The notes below the pieces were generated by a model. That model saw nothing but the letters and a program-made list of their open reading frames with translations. It did no database searches and was not told the DNA's origin. This document shows, piece by piece, positions 24,861 to 37,334 of a DNA stretch of 64,000 bases (positions are counted from its first letter, which is position 1; each line of letters opens with the position of its first letter). The stretch comes from Watersipora subatra. Lineage: Eukaryota; Bryozoa; Gymnolaemata; Cheilostomatida; Watersiporidae. A program made the position numbers and the translations under genes. Where the stretch lies: assembly GCF_963576615.1 (NCBI RefSeq), contig NC_088709.1, forward strand, positions 75,312,538-75,376,537. The letters run 5' to 3'.

Positions 24861-25104
24861 GGACAGAAAATTGATTTGTATTTAACATATAACAACATTT
24901 GCCATTCTAACTTTCAAACTACATGTACATATCATGAGAAAAGTGTTTTGTCTTATAAACAATGAGAAGTAGTGAGAGTTGCTCGCTATTAGCCAGTTTA
25001 ATAATGTGAGCGAACGGCTTCTCGTGACGTTATGCTATGACCCCGGTCATACGCTAAGTAGTTAGGTATTTGCTCTCATATAATGACTTAGGCCTATATT
25101 GGTT

Positions 25105-25200
25105 AGCCAGAAACTTGATTTCTGTAGTCTAGTGGGTAAGGCGTCAGACTGGCAAATGGCAGTATCCGGAATTGAATCTTCTTCGGAATATTTTTTCCAA
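25105..25200 (+). mobile_element. tRNA-derived SINE fragment
   Basis: An A-box TAGTCTAGTGG (25125-25135) followed by GTAAGGCG, and a B-box-like GGAATTGAATC (25168-25178) at tRNA spacing. The stems are degraded and there is no 3' acceptor stem, so a functional tRNA is unlikely. Confidence 0.45.
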
Positions 25201-26574
25201 GATTTTAAGTTCTACAGCCGGAGAATCAATCCTACAAACCTGCATACAACAAACTTTGAGAAATATATATATAGAAATGCTCCATATCACCCTTTTAATA
25301 AACACTAGTATAAGTTTTATTTCTTGCTTATAAAGGCTGCTGCAATCCTAACGCATGCTCATCTCTATAAATATTATCAAATACATTCAAAGTGTATACA
25401 TAATAAACATACTTGGTAATTAAGATAAGAAAAACTTTGAACATTATCCACAATTCTTTGCAGATTTCCATAAATATTTGAATTGCAGGCGTATACCTTA
25501 CATTGAGAGCTGCGAGTTTTGACCTTTTATTAAAGGTCATTGGAAAAGTATTATTCAATGTGGCCTGTTCAACAGCTCATCTTTCCATCAGAAGTTGCGT
25601 AACAGATGCTCTGACTTACCGCATCTCCAGCCCTTTATTTATGAGCAGGGAGTAACCTGTTCATAGCCAGTGAAGCAGAGAGCTGTCATGGCGTATCTAT
25701 TCATACATTCATACGGAATGGGTAGTTAAACACAAAGGTAAATTATCTGTTAACAGGAGTTGTCCCTTCTCTATCTAAATACTAGATGAATTATCAATCA
25801 TTGCTTTGCATTAATCTTATTCTTGGTATATTCTAAATCAGATATAGGTTTGCTTTCATCAGCTGGTAACTGAAGTTATCCCCTGTGCTTCTAGCTCTTC
25901 TAGCTATATATTTATATATAACATATATAATATTATGTATATTATATATTATATGAATGATAAAAGTTACATAATATCTTTTGTCAACCTTTAATATATA
26001 TATTCACACAATATAACTAACTGTAAACTCATGCTGAGATCACTTTATATTAGCCTGCATAACTTGTTCGCAGGCCATGTTAAAAATGCTAATTCAAGAG
26101 TTGTCCCGCCTCTAAAATACTACAAACAATTCCACACCCATTCACCAATGATAAACAAGGTTTATCACAGGTATTATGAATGTGCTCTGAGAATCATTAA
26201 AAACTTGAAGCTGTTTGGCTGTAATAGGATAAATTATCTAATATTTCATCTCCCACTATAAGTGCAATATTAGTACAATACAAAATTATGAAGTAGTTCA
26301 TACAGAGTTGCTTTCTCTTAGAACTGTTGCCGAAGTCCGAAATAGCAGTTGATGCTAACAAACTAAATGATACTTCCATAGCAGCGAATGTGTCAAAATG
26401 TAATTTTGTTAATAATGTGAGTTGCAATAATACTGTGCTTTGATTGTCGAACTAATTAAAGAAAAAGATTTTGGACATTTTCCTAAAAATTGTCATAACT
26501 TCATGAAATTATACGTAAGCCACCTGTTTTAGGGTGAGTTAAAAAAAATGGTGGAGATATAATGGTCTATATAA

Positions 26575-26705
26575 TATGACATGTCTATATAATATGATAT
26601 ATTATATATATAATATATCATATTATATATATAATATGATATATTATATATATAATATGATATATTATATATATAATATGTTATATTATATATATAATAT
26701 GTCTC
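26575..26705. repeat. AT-rich palindromic array
   Basis: Alternating blocks of ATATAATATGATATATTATA form nested palindromes across about 130 bases. This is a candidate cruciform or replication-slippage site, comparable to but larger than the TA-rich stretch at 25905-25960. Confidence 0.65.
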
Positions 26706-26917
26706 TATGACATTTTATAAACCTCATAGCTTACCATAATTACGATTGTCTCGGACATTAATGTACCCTGAGCTCTAACAACAATTATTGCCAAAATTAG
26801 TTATTTCTGAAAAGCAGTCTCTCAATTTTTCTCTAAACCACTGCCTGAGCACGCATGCTCAACACAAATATTAGCTTTACAGCACAGAATGTATAACTTT
26901 ACTGAGTGAACATACTA

Positions 26918-27371
26918 CTTAAAGATGATCTTGCACAAAATTTTAGTAGATTTTATCTGAAAGTATCGGCATTTTTCAATCATTTTTTATTGTTTTTGAT
27001 GTTTGAGGTGATATGACTGCCAAAATATTTCAAAATTAAAATCGACAAAACTTGATCCCAGATAAAATGCTCAGACCAAGCATCAGTGCAGTTATGATTT
27101 CTATAGTTGCAATGAGACTGACTGAATAGAGACGAGTAATGCTGTAACTTGAAGGAAATAGTTGATATCAACTATAGCAATGATAGGGACTAGTGACATC
27201 ATTTCACAGGATTTTGTTTTGAGCATTTTACCTGCGATCAAGTTTCGTTGATTTTAATCTTGAAATATCCTGGCAGTCAGATTATGCCATCAACAACAAC
27301 TGCAAATTATCGGACAATAATGTTAGTTTCTGACAAAATCTACTAAAACTTTGTGCAAGTTTATTTTTAAG
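26918..27371. mobile_element. Foldback MITE-like element, 454 bp
   Basis: Two diverged arms of about 140 bases face each other. The left arm begins CTTAAAGATGATCTTGCACA and the right arm ends in the complementary TTTGTGCAAGTTTATTTTTAAG. Both contain the TTTTAGTAGATTTT core and the CCTGGCAGTCAGAT block, and both reach the centre with GATC near an AAAATGCTCA stretch. The same arm recurs at 41098-41235 and inside the pogo-like copies at 60750-60870 and 63150-63300. There is no coding capacity. Confidence 0.65.
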
Positions 27372-27714
27372 TTACGAAAATTTATTGTTATATAACAAAA
27401 TTATTATATAACTAGAAATTCCACTGTCATACAGCCCACGACCAAAGTGATATTGGAAAAAAAAGAAAGGGTACTGATGGTTGAGAAATGCAATATTAGC
27501 AGTCAATTGGCACTGCAGTGCAATAGGATAACTGCAATGGTAGCTGTAATGTGCTGGGTGTGGGTGTTATTATATACAACAAATATCAATAATGAAAGGA
27601 AAAGATTATATGTTTATATCTCTTCCCTGCAATAGGAGAAATGCAATATTGGCCAATATTAGAAGTAAAATGCACTGATATTATTAGAATAACCAATATT
27701 ATTAACATAGTAAT

Positions 27715-28610
27715 CCACGATCAAACACGAGCGAAGCGATTGGTTTGGGAGATTTATGATAAATGCACATGTGCACACAACTCTCGAAAAATTATCCGTT
27801 AACGGCCGTCACCAAACCCTTGTAACGAAATCCTATCAACAAATAATATAAAACCAATGCACAATTTTGTTTACATTTCAAAACGTCATAGCTAACAATA
27901 TCACGAAGTTGTGATGTTTATATAGATTTTTAGAAATTCTGTACTACGTAGTCATTGTTCTGTAGTCATCCAAACTTATAATTAGTTATTGTAATAATTT
28001 CATAAGAACCGTTAGAAAAAATATCATCGTCATTTTCTTTACTTACACTGCGTTGGACATCAGTTAGAATACCAAAGTACTCCAAATTGTCTAAAATGTC
28101 AGTTACTTTTAAATCGGCAAAAATGAAACGATTTTAGTACTCCTAACTTAATTACAGAAACCTTCGGCAATTCGACAATGCTATAGACTGGTGAAACGTG
28201 CACATTATTTTTTTTCATGAAATGGGCACGACTTAATCGTTCTATTCTCTGTCGCTCGGCGTTCTAATTTCCGGTCTTAACTTTAATAAAAGTGAGACTT
28301 AGCAAGTTTTAATAACGATTTTTGACCAAATAAATCTGTCTATTTATGTATAATCCGATCAAATGGGTTAGTTTTAGGAATTTGCGGTAACCTTTCAAAG
28401 GCTTGGTAACATATTTAAATAGGTTTATATGCGTTTTGTATCATTATTATACTTAAACGACTTTACTGAAAAATAGTTAAATTTGTTGATAGGATTCCGT
28501 TACAAGGGTTTGGTGACGGCCGTTAACGGATAATTTTTCGGGAGTTGTGTGCACATGTGCATTTATCATAAATCTCCCAAACCAATCGCTTTGCTCGTGT
28601 TTGGTCATGG
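27715..28610. mobile_element. Long-terminal-inverted-repeat DNA element, 896 bp
   Basis: Near-identical inverted arms of 129 bases (27715-27843 and 28482-28610) run from CCAYGAYCAAACACGAGCRA inward to CCTATCAACAAAT. They include TTAACGGCCGTCACCAAACC and a GTGCACATGTGCAT-type palindrome. About 640 bases of AT-rich DNA without a transposase separate them. The arm length suggests a Mutator-like or foldback non-autonomous element. I could not establish a target duplication, so the superfamily is open. The very high arm identity implies recent insertion or arm homogenisation. Confidence 0.75.
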
Positions 28611-29799
28611 GACAAAATTTCTATCAAAAAGATAATCCACAGTGGCAGCGGCCAGATTGGCACGCTGGGCACAATGGCATTCCCGGTATAGTCTGTTGGC
28701 ACGCTAAGGGCTAATATGAAAGAATCTAATAAAGGGGCCACTCTGTGAGGAAAGATACGCTGCAAGATTAGTTGGGGTTCATTACAACTAAGGGGTTTCT
28801 GTTAGGGAGTAGCCATAGTTTAGAGTGAAGTTCAAACACAATTCTCAAAAGAGCCACTGGTGGTGGTAGGAAAGGCACCCGAAGTTAAACTAAACATCCA
28901 ACGATACAAATTAAACGATTACTCAAATACCGGAATATGTTTGTTAAGGTGAAAAATAATACTGGGTTCTGTTAGTACTTTGGCAACAGGCAGCTAATAC
29001 AATTCAAACGGTCAGACGTAGAAAGTGCAATCATTACGACAGCTACCACAGTGATATGAGTCAATGACATTGTATAATTTGGTAGGTGTCAACATTCTCA
29101 GATATATTTTGTGGTCATAAGATCGTATTCCTTACAGAGATAAACCACAGTTTACCTTACCTACATTTATTTTGAAAACACACTGAGAAATTTCACAAAT
29201 TGAAAATTCATTTCTAAAAACAGAACACTTGAAATTGAATATGTTACAGTCAGTTGCAGTCAGTTGTGACAAATTAATATTGTGACAAAAAAGTAAATAC
29301 TCTGCAATTTCAATGTCAAAAAATGTTTGTTAGCTTTGTAGACTTGTTGGCTGCCATTGCATACAAGTTACCACAACTTCAAGTAAAATGTTTTTTACTC
29401 ATCATCAGTATAGATGTTGGTTTAGACAGTTTTATTGAGTACGCTTTTAGCTTGCATGGATGAATTTTACTAATTGAGTTCTTGTCTATAAGTAGAACAG
29501 TTAAATAATAGATGGCCTGAGCCAAGGCTTGGCTACTGCGTGAAATCAAAATTATAGTTGCATTATCTTGCCTATTGTATTTTAGAGATTCTATTGAAGG
29601 AAAAAATTGCAAGGTTACAATTATAATTACTGCTTGCATTTTTACAATAAATGTACAATTAAAACCTTAATGTGCAAACAAACAGCCCTAAATTATTTTA
29701 AAGACATTTACGAGAGATGGATTACGCTTGAAGGTTTCCACGAAAGTAAAATTTGCAGGAGTTGTCTTTCATGAGCAGACAACTCTTTGATGATGACCT

Positions 29800-30180
29800 A
29801 AGAGTTTGACAAATTTTATATAAAATGGCTCTTTTGCTGCATTTCCAATTGAATATTGAAGCTATGAAAAAATTACATCAAACTTTGGTCCTCGACCTCC
29901 TTCATAATCAAACTTTAGTACTTGACCTTGAGCTCTTTTACAATCAAACAAATTGAACTTTAAACAGATTTGGAGTTTTAAATACTTTTCGTGTCAATCA
30001 GAAGTTTTGTAGGCAAACCAAACCACCCGCTCACAAACTTAGCAGCATGGCAACTAAAAACAACACAATCATGTAGTATCACTTCGGTCTACCCTTCTCG
30101 GCTTTTCTAGACTATTCAAATAGGTATCCTTTTGGTGGAGTAAGACATTTTTAGTTTGCATTTTCCTTTCCCTCCACATT
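29800..30180 (+). repeat. Dispersed repeat, family shared with 35810-36150
   Basis: Ordered shared blocks include TTAGCAGCATGGCAACTAAA, ACAATCATG..ATCTCACTTCG-type sequence, TATCCTTTTGGTGGA and TTTAGTTTGCATTTTCCTT. The copies differ by many substitutions and small indels, so they are old. No terminal structure was recognised. Confidence 0.55.
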
Positions 30181-31261
30181 CAGTCCTGTACATTTTTGTG
30201 CTAAAATAGTTAATTGTTTTTTATTATTAAAATGAATGAAACATATAACAATTAATTTATTACATTCACCATAAAAGATACTTACCAGTACAGTAATTAC
30301 AAGCAAGCAAATGGGCATTAAACCTCGCTTGAATGCTTCTACTTTTACTAGCATTAAAAGTTTGTCACGAGCAAGGAACTAAGGCTATGATGCCACAAGT
30401 ACTGTATTGGCTAATAGAGTCTAAAAACTCTACGCTGCTGTTTCACAGACTGAAGAGACCAGGTAATATTGTCTAGACAGATAAACTAAGAATAGTTCAT
30501 CACATCATAAGCTTGTGCCTTGTGTTATGTTTTGGAATACAAAGTTGTACTCATCAATTCAAGCTTTTAATTCAAATAAAGACAACTCTCTACGCTGCAC
30601 TCGCAACATCTGCTTTAGTGACTCCAATCATATACTCTCTTTGCTGTTTGTAACTAAGAGTATTACCAAACAAGTAGTTGATTAGCTCAGCTTGAAATTG
30701 AAAAGGGCTCAAATTACTTGATCTTCTAAAAGAGTTTTGCAATCATCTAAGACTCAACTCTGTTTTTGATGGTGTAATTAAAACTAGGATGTACAGATGT
30801 TGAATATCTGTAGCTTGTGGTGACTATTGCATAACTTTCTACTGAACCGTAAAAGTATTTCCTAGTAGGTAAGTGAATGGCCTGGTGGCAATGCAAGCTC
30901 CCGATACAATGCAAAAAAGCGTAGCTAATCAACCCAAAGCAACAGGAATAGATTATTAATGTGGTTAGAATTGTTTGGTGAAGCAATGGCTGTCAGGAAA
31001 TAGTTGATTGGAAAATGAATAGATGTTATGGTGTAACTATGTTCTGGTAACAGATCTACCCGCTACAGCAGCATGCTTAACAGACCTGCCAGTGCTTGCA
31101 GAGCGGATATAGATGAGAAGGAGTACAACAGAACTGCCATCATGGTTTTAAAAATTTTATTAGTTTCAGATGCCATCCATTGTGTTTTTATTGGGTAGCC
31201 AGTTACAAAAGGGAAGATAACTCATGTTTGTTTGGTAAAGCATACTGTGATGTCTTTTACA

Positions 31262-31530
31262 GGGTGTCAGGGTGGCTTAGTGGTATCATCTTGGACTGTT
31301 AACCATGGGGTTGATGGTTCGAGCCCTGCTTAATACCAGTCTGACAAAAAGCTCTCAGCAAGCTTTCAACCCTAAATTGCTGGGTCTTTTGAATCTAGAC
31401 CTTAACTTGGAGGCCCCGTGTACCACACTGACAATGTGGGCACGTTAAAGATCTACCTCTCTCCTTCGCACATTGCACAAGTGAAATGGTTACCTGGCTG
31501 TATCAGACTGGAAGTGTTGCAAAAATGTAT
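31262..31530 (+). mobile_element. tRNA-derived SINE
   Basis: A clear A-box (TGGCTTAGTGG, 31273-31283) and an intact B-box (GGTTCGAGCCC, 31316-31326) form a tRNA-like head with a GTT anticodon-like triplet. The body contains GGCCCCGTGTACCACACTG and GGGCACGTTAAAGATC, a block of the kind common in the bodies of marine-invertebrate SINEs. The acceptor stem does not pair, so this is a SINE rather than a tRNA gene. It is the best preserved of the SINE-like sequences in the window. Confidence 0.65.
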
Positions 31531-32204
31531 CCCTTTAGATTAATCTGATAGTTCCAAAAGAAGCCCTTGATAAGTGTTAGAACCACCCAAAGAAGCTTAT
31601 AAAAACCTCGTGGTGTGTTTCTCTACTAGAGAACACTACCAGCATCTCATGACATTATTATTTTGATGTCTTTTACATTTCCGTGACAAACAATTTAACT
31701 AAACGTTTGAGGCAATATTTTCTAGTTAAATTTTCTCAGAAGGTTTTTCTGTATGTTGGTGCACTAGTGATTTGTCCTGGTCAATATAATTTTTGTTGGA
31801 ACAGCTAATGGCCAATCAGATTTCATTTAAAAATTATTGATTAGCGAGTTAAAAGTTTGTTCAAATGGGAGATATACTGTATACTGTATATACATATATA
31901 CGACTTGTTTACGAAATATTTCATATGCATATATTATATATATGCATATTTATTTATATAATGCAAGTAAAAAGAAAACAGGCCTGGCTAAATGTCAGGA
32001 CGAATCTGTTCGACACAACTGCGTTCTTTGTACAATTCGCCTCTGGTTACTTGAAGGGTGCAGTTGTATGAAACAAACTTTTATAACTTTTTTGACATGG
32101 GCTAAAAACTACCAACTGCATACATGGATGTGTATATATAATGTAAATGTTCAGGAAAAATTTAGAAGAGTGTAAGGCAACTCCTGCACAGAGCTAATCA
32201 TCTA

Positions 32205-32385
32205 TGTATATAAATCTAAGGATATGTTTGTTTGTCTGTCGTATGTCCAGTTACAGCGACAAAATATGCAGTTTCAGCACTTGCTAGCATTTGGAATGAA
32301 AATACCGCCTTACACTAGATTTGAACTCATTAGCACTTGTTTTGCAAAGACGTGCTAACCACTCCTCCATGCCACCACCTTGTCC
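32205..32385 (-). mobile_element. tRNA-derived SINE, minus strand
   Basis: On the minus strand an A-box-like GAGGAGTGGTTAGC (about 32354-32367) and a B-box GAGTTCAAATCTA (32316-32328) form the head. The tail ends in CATATCCTTAGATTTATATA, similar to the 3' ends of RTE-mobilised elements. Confidence 0.5.
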
Positions 32386-32718
32386 CATGGAATAATTGTG
32401 GACATACTTATTACACGTTCCAATCTTTAAAGACACACAAGACTGCCAGTGTACTAGAATAAAAATACTTTCTCATATTTACCAAAAATGTTATAAATAT
32501 ATCTATTTACAACATAGACTTGAACTTAAGGCACACATAGAAGTTTTAAAAAACCTTTATTTAGAAGTTAGGATGGTAAAGGTTGTATATGTTGATTAAA
32601 AATAAATTTTCTGCGTAAAAAAACTTATTTATTACGCGTGCAACGCTGGGCATTTAGATAGTATTACCATATGAATCTTCCATAATGTAGTAGCAGTTTA
32701 TAAATACAAAAGTAGGTA

Positions 32719-32812
32719 GGTATCACTAGACATGGTATCACTAGACATGGTATCACTAGACATGGTATCACTAGACATGGTATCACTAGACATGGTATCA
32801 CTAGACATGGTC
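32719..32812 (+). repeat. 15-bp minisatellite, about 6 copies
   Basis: Perfect repeats of GGTATCACTAGACAT. The lack of variation indicates recent expansion. Confidence 0.9.
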
Positions 32813-32968
32813 CATTTTACATTACAGTCGCTAGTATCCTGGTAGTACCGTGAAAAGCTGTCAGGTGTAATAGCTATCTGTTCAAATTATTCTACAATAC
32901 AGCATGGTTGCTTGGCGCAGTTGGTAGTGTTTGGGTTTGACTCCAATACGATGCCATCTTTTCGCTTA

Positions 32969-33564
32969 ACACCCAGTGTGGCTGTGGCACTCAACACCCA
33001 ATGTAGCTGTGGCTTTCAACACCCACTGTAGCTGTGGCTCTCAACACCCACTGTAGCTGTGGCACTCAACACCCTCTGTAGCTGTGGCTCTCAACACCCA
33101 CTGTAGCTGTGGCTCTCAACACCCAATGTAGCTGTGGCTCTTAACACCTAGCTGTAGCTGTGGCTCTCAACACCCACTGTAGCTGTGGCTCTCAACACCT
33201 AGCTGTAGCTGTGGCTCTTAACACCCACTGTAGCTGTGGCACTCAACACCCACTGTAGCTGTGGCTCTCAACACCTAGCTGTAGCTGTGGCTCTTAACAC
33301 CCACTGTAGCTGTGGCTCTTAACACCCAATGTAGCTGTGGCTCTTAACACCTAGCTGTAGCTGTGGCTCTTAACACCCACTGTAGCTGTGGCTCTCAACA
33401 CCTAGCTGTAGCTGTGGCTCTTAACACCCACTGTAGCTGTGGCTCTCAACACCCACTGTAGCTGTGGCTCTCAACACCCACTGTAGCTGTGGCTCTTAAC
33501 ACCTAGCTATAGCTGTGGCTCTTAACACCCAATGTAGCTGTGGCTCTTTACACCTAGCTGTGGC
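32969..33564 (+). repeat. 24-26-bp minisatellite, about 24 copies
   Basis: Units of the type CACCCACTGTAGCTGTGGCT plus CTCAA alternate with variants in which CCCACTG is replaced by CCCAATG or CTAGCTG. The variant types recur in blocks, suggesting unequal exchange of multi-unit segments. Confidence 0.85.
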
Positions 33565-34885
33565 GACGAACACTGTTCTTATCAGCTTAAAGATTTCCAT
33601 GCAATTTCTTTAGTTGTATGCCCTCCACAACCCAATTAATAACGGACACGTCCAACAATTATCTAAGATTGCTAGCATAGTGAATGCTAAGTTCATGCAC
33701 TTTCCCAACTCTGACTCACCGAAGCTACAGGGTGGTAATAAATATAAATCCATGAACTGTGAACTGTGAACTGGTAACTCTGAGTTGAAACTGGGTTTGC
33801 GAGAAACTGTTATAGCAAGGAAACATCCAGGAAGTGTGTGCTCCAGCTATCTGTGATATTTCCTGTAAACAGTGCTTATTAAATAGAACATCTAACTATT
33901 GTTGCAACAGTAACTGATGACAGCAAGTTGAAATACTTAGCAGCAACTGTCACAGGACTTACATTTCGAGTTACTACTGCCACTCTCAAACAAGTCACAG
34001 ACACCCTCTATATATTCACACAGAGTATGCCTTTTAATATTTGAAATTGTTTAGTGTTTTCATTGAATATGATCTATCATCATCCAAACATTGGTAGTTG
34101 TTTTTTCATACATATGATGAACATCATTTTTATTCCATGACACCAACATACTACATCCACCATTGTATATTTCAGTTTATAAACTTTTTGTTACTACAAC
34201 CTACAACCCACTATCCCGACTCCTCTGCACTACTATTAGATTGGCAGCTTTTAAGACTGTTGTTGAACCCACTCAATTATTCCTGATTTCTGTATTTTCA
34301 TTTTTGTTTTGGCATGTAACAAAAACCTCATTTCGTCGTTGATTTACTATTGTCAAGAACAAGTTATACATACATATAATTTAAAATACCATTATCTGCT
34401 CTATCCAAGTGTATCTATTCTATGTTTGTGGTATACGGAGGTCACGCCATCAAACATTACACTAAATGCTACATATCTAAAGCTTTCATTCTATAAAGAT
34501 ACAGCGTTATTGCTTATAATGTACTAGAGATTATTTGTAAAGATTACATGAGGATCATCCCCTTCCAAACCCAACTACACGTGAAGGAATGCGTATGACT
34601 CCACCGATTAAATTCAACCAAATACATGAGAAGAGATACGTATGAATCCACCAATTAAATTCCATGTACAGATGACTCTGATTCAATTAAACATAGTCTG
34701 TTTATTTGAATAATTTAGATTTTAACCACTCTATTTATGGAACGCAGACTAAAGGAAGTTCTAGAACACACACATGTATTTGCGGGTTAGAGAGGAAGCC
34801 TCTCTGGTGTGCTGAGTTGGTCATTTGCGATAGAAGAAAGAGGTTGAGTTGCCATAATTCCATCACTCTCTTCTCTATTCCACAG

Positions 34886-34961
34886 CATACTACTGGAAAC
34901 CATGAGTGTAGTCCTCATCCATCACTTAGTGTTAGAAACCTACTTATATATCCAGACTACA
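34886..34961 (+). other. Weak candidate exon
   Basis: A 76-nt segment lies between a pyrimidine-rich acceptor (CTTCTCTATTCCACAG) and a consensus donor (ACTACA|GTAAGT). Two of its three frames are open and neither resembles a known domain. It could be an upstream exon of the kinase gene or pure chance. Confidence 0.15.
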
Positions 34962-35809
34962 GTAAGTTAAGGTATGTAGGAGAGTGTAAACTCTGCCCGC
35001 AGTTATGTTTCAGAACCTTGACTACAGATATCCACTCGTTGCAAAAGCCAATCCCAAGAAATGAATAACTGAATTCTCGTTTTATCTCAAACGGTCACAC
35101 AATTATATTTTGTTTACACCAACTTTTTGGATATCATCCTCATGCTTAGGTTCACTCTGATCTTATAAGTCAGACTAGATAGCGGGTCAACTACAAGCAA
35201 GAACTATAGCAAACTCTCTCTATGAGTAGGCTATCACCAGTTATAACCTTGTTTTCAAGTTAATACAGATATAGCTGTCTTGTGACCGATACTGCCATGA
35301 AGGCTCATATCGAATGACAATACAGTCAAGATGTATGTCAAATGATTAGTTGGCAGGTCTGTGTAAAATATGTCAGGACATGATTAATCAGGATAACGAC
35401 CGCACCACCGAGCAGTAGCGACCCTGATGGGGTTGATGTTTGACCAGTCTGATTAGAGCCGAGAGTGTGCAAAGCACCGATAGTTACCCGCTCAACTAAC
35501 CAGCAGGCTGCGTAGTCATAGCGGGTAAGTAGCCTTGTTGAAATATCTGACCACCTTGTTTCTCGTCTCATATACATCTTCATGAATGCATTTGCATTGC
35601 ACCAGGCAGCTTGATAGTCTCGCTGGATTAGCTTTGATTGGGTTCTTTTACTCTATGTAGCCTCTGTTCCTAGAGATCTGTTTCAGGTCGAAGTTTGTGA
35701 GTATGTGAAGACATTGTCTGGGTGTGATTTAACTTACGGTACTCGGTTTTATTCTTGAGCGTGTCATACGTATCTTAAAGCCTCTTTAATAATGAGCTAG
35801 GAATATGAC

Positions 35810-36150
35810 AAGTTTAATAAAAAGGCTTTGTTGCTCTAGTTTCACATCGAACTGTTGAACTTTTGAAGCCGTAGAACATAACATTAAACTTGGGCACTCA
35901 ACGTTTTTCACAGTCAAACATTGAATTCTAACCAAAGATTTTGAGTTTTGAGTACTTTTTGAGTTGATCAGAATATTTGTAGTCAAACCAATCGCCGCTA
36001 ACAAATTTAGCTGCATGGCAACAGATGCCAAAACAATCATGAGATCTCACTTCGCTTTTCTTCGTTCTTGTAGATTTCAGATTGCATCCTTTTGGTAGAA
36101 TTCTTAGTTTGCACTTTTCTTATGCGCCCTTTCTCTCATCTCCATATTCG
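35810..36150 (+). repeat. Dispersed repeat, family shared with 29800-30180
   Basis: It shares TTTAGCTGCATGGCAAC, ACAATCATGAGATCTCACTTC, GCATCCTTTTGGTAGA and CTTAGTTTGCACTTTTCTT with the copy at 29800-30180, in the same orientation. Confidence 0.55.
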
Positions 36151-37334
36151 TTTCTCATCTCTGGAGTTCGGCAAACTCTGATAACATTGTGGGCTCTTCT
36201 TACACATGGTACCCTTGAGTTAACCTGTAAAAATTAAATTCTGTTGGCCTCATGAATTCAACAGGGCACTTCATCAGTGATTCTACAATGTTGCTCACAG
36301 CTCACGGCTACTAAACAAAACTCACAATAATAAGTAATATAACCGCACAGTATGTCTGTAGTCAGTGGCTCATCAGTAGAATTAACTATAAGGACTACAA
36401 ACATATCTCTATGTGTGCAGCTACAACATTAACTCTAGTACACCTAATCGACTACTGTGAGACACTGTGAGACACAAGAAACGCTAATTTTCAAAAAGCT
36501 CATGAGCAGTTGTTTGATTTCAAGATTAAGTATTTATCATTATTTCAATTGAAACTAAATTTAGATTTTTGACTCTTTACCTATATTCGGTGGGTTGGTA
36601 TGTTTAAGGCTAGTCGAGTAAACGCTTCTTTTGTTGAATGAACTACGTAATATACATTTGGCTGGATAGATATTCACTTTATTATTTATTATTTTTATTT
36701 TTATTTTTTATTCCCGGTAAATGCTGAAATTCAAGTTTTAAAGCAAATTTAAAGGAAATTAGACCTCGAAACAAAAAAAGTAAATGACAGTAGGCCTTAA
36801 AGTAAAATTATGAAAGAAAAAGCTCCTTTTGTATAAGGTTGCTCTACAATGTGCATTGGCAAGGTGCCAGTGTTTGTTATAAGGTCTAGTGGATTTACAA
36901 GTAATGTAATGAAAAGAACGGACGGTCAGACAGGTTTATGCCTTATTCATATTCTTGGAGTTATCCTCCACCGAGCATTCTCTCTTACATAGTAGCTACT
37001 CTGTTAATAACCACAAATGAACAAGAAGGATTTCACATAGACCAATCAGGTGGGTTATAAGGCAACTGCTCAGATCCTTGAGACTGTGGATGGAAAATTA
37101 TTTATAGAGATTTCGGGCTATGGCACCTAATGATGTACAAGATAGTCCATATAAGTTTGTCTAGTGAAGGAATGGACAACCATTGAGCTTACCTCATTAT
37201 TGTTAGATAGCTACAAGTAGAATATTCCGGTTTTTATTGGCTATTTAATCTAAATTATTTATAAAGATAACAAAATGGATTAGTTTTAAGCTAATTTTGG
37301 AAATGTGTTAAAAGATATAAGACTGTGTTGCCGT

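Larger units (their letters stand above)
23695..26917. other. Intergenic region after the CARD-LRR gene
   Basis: No coding exon is recognisable. It contains an RTE/SINE-like terminal motif (24815), a tRNA-like SINE head (25118) and AT-rich palindromic stretches (25905-25960 and 26575-26705). Confidence 0.4.
28611..32204. other. Intergenic region, repeat fragments only
   Basis: No supported exon. It contains a diverged repeat at 29800-30180 (related to 35810-36150) and a SINE at 31262-31530. The short open frames do not resemble proteins. Confidence 0.4.

Noticed and set aside
28523-28765. 80-codon minus-strand frame
   Set aside because: About 90 bases of it lie in the inverted arm of the 27715-28610 element; no domain or splice support.
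31262-31335. tRNA-Asn-like gene (GTT anticodon-like triplet)
   Set aside because: The A and B boxes are good but the acceptor stem does not pair, and a SINE body follows directly.
32903-32960. tRNA-like GGCGCAGTTGG and GGGTTTGACTCC boxes
   Set aside because: The boxes are too close together for a tRNA or an intact SINE head; probably a chance or heavily deleted remnant.
34706-35068. 120-codon plus-strand frame
   Set aside because: No recognisable domain and no ATG at its start. Only an internal 76-nt splice-flanked segment was kept as a weak exon candidate.
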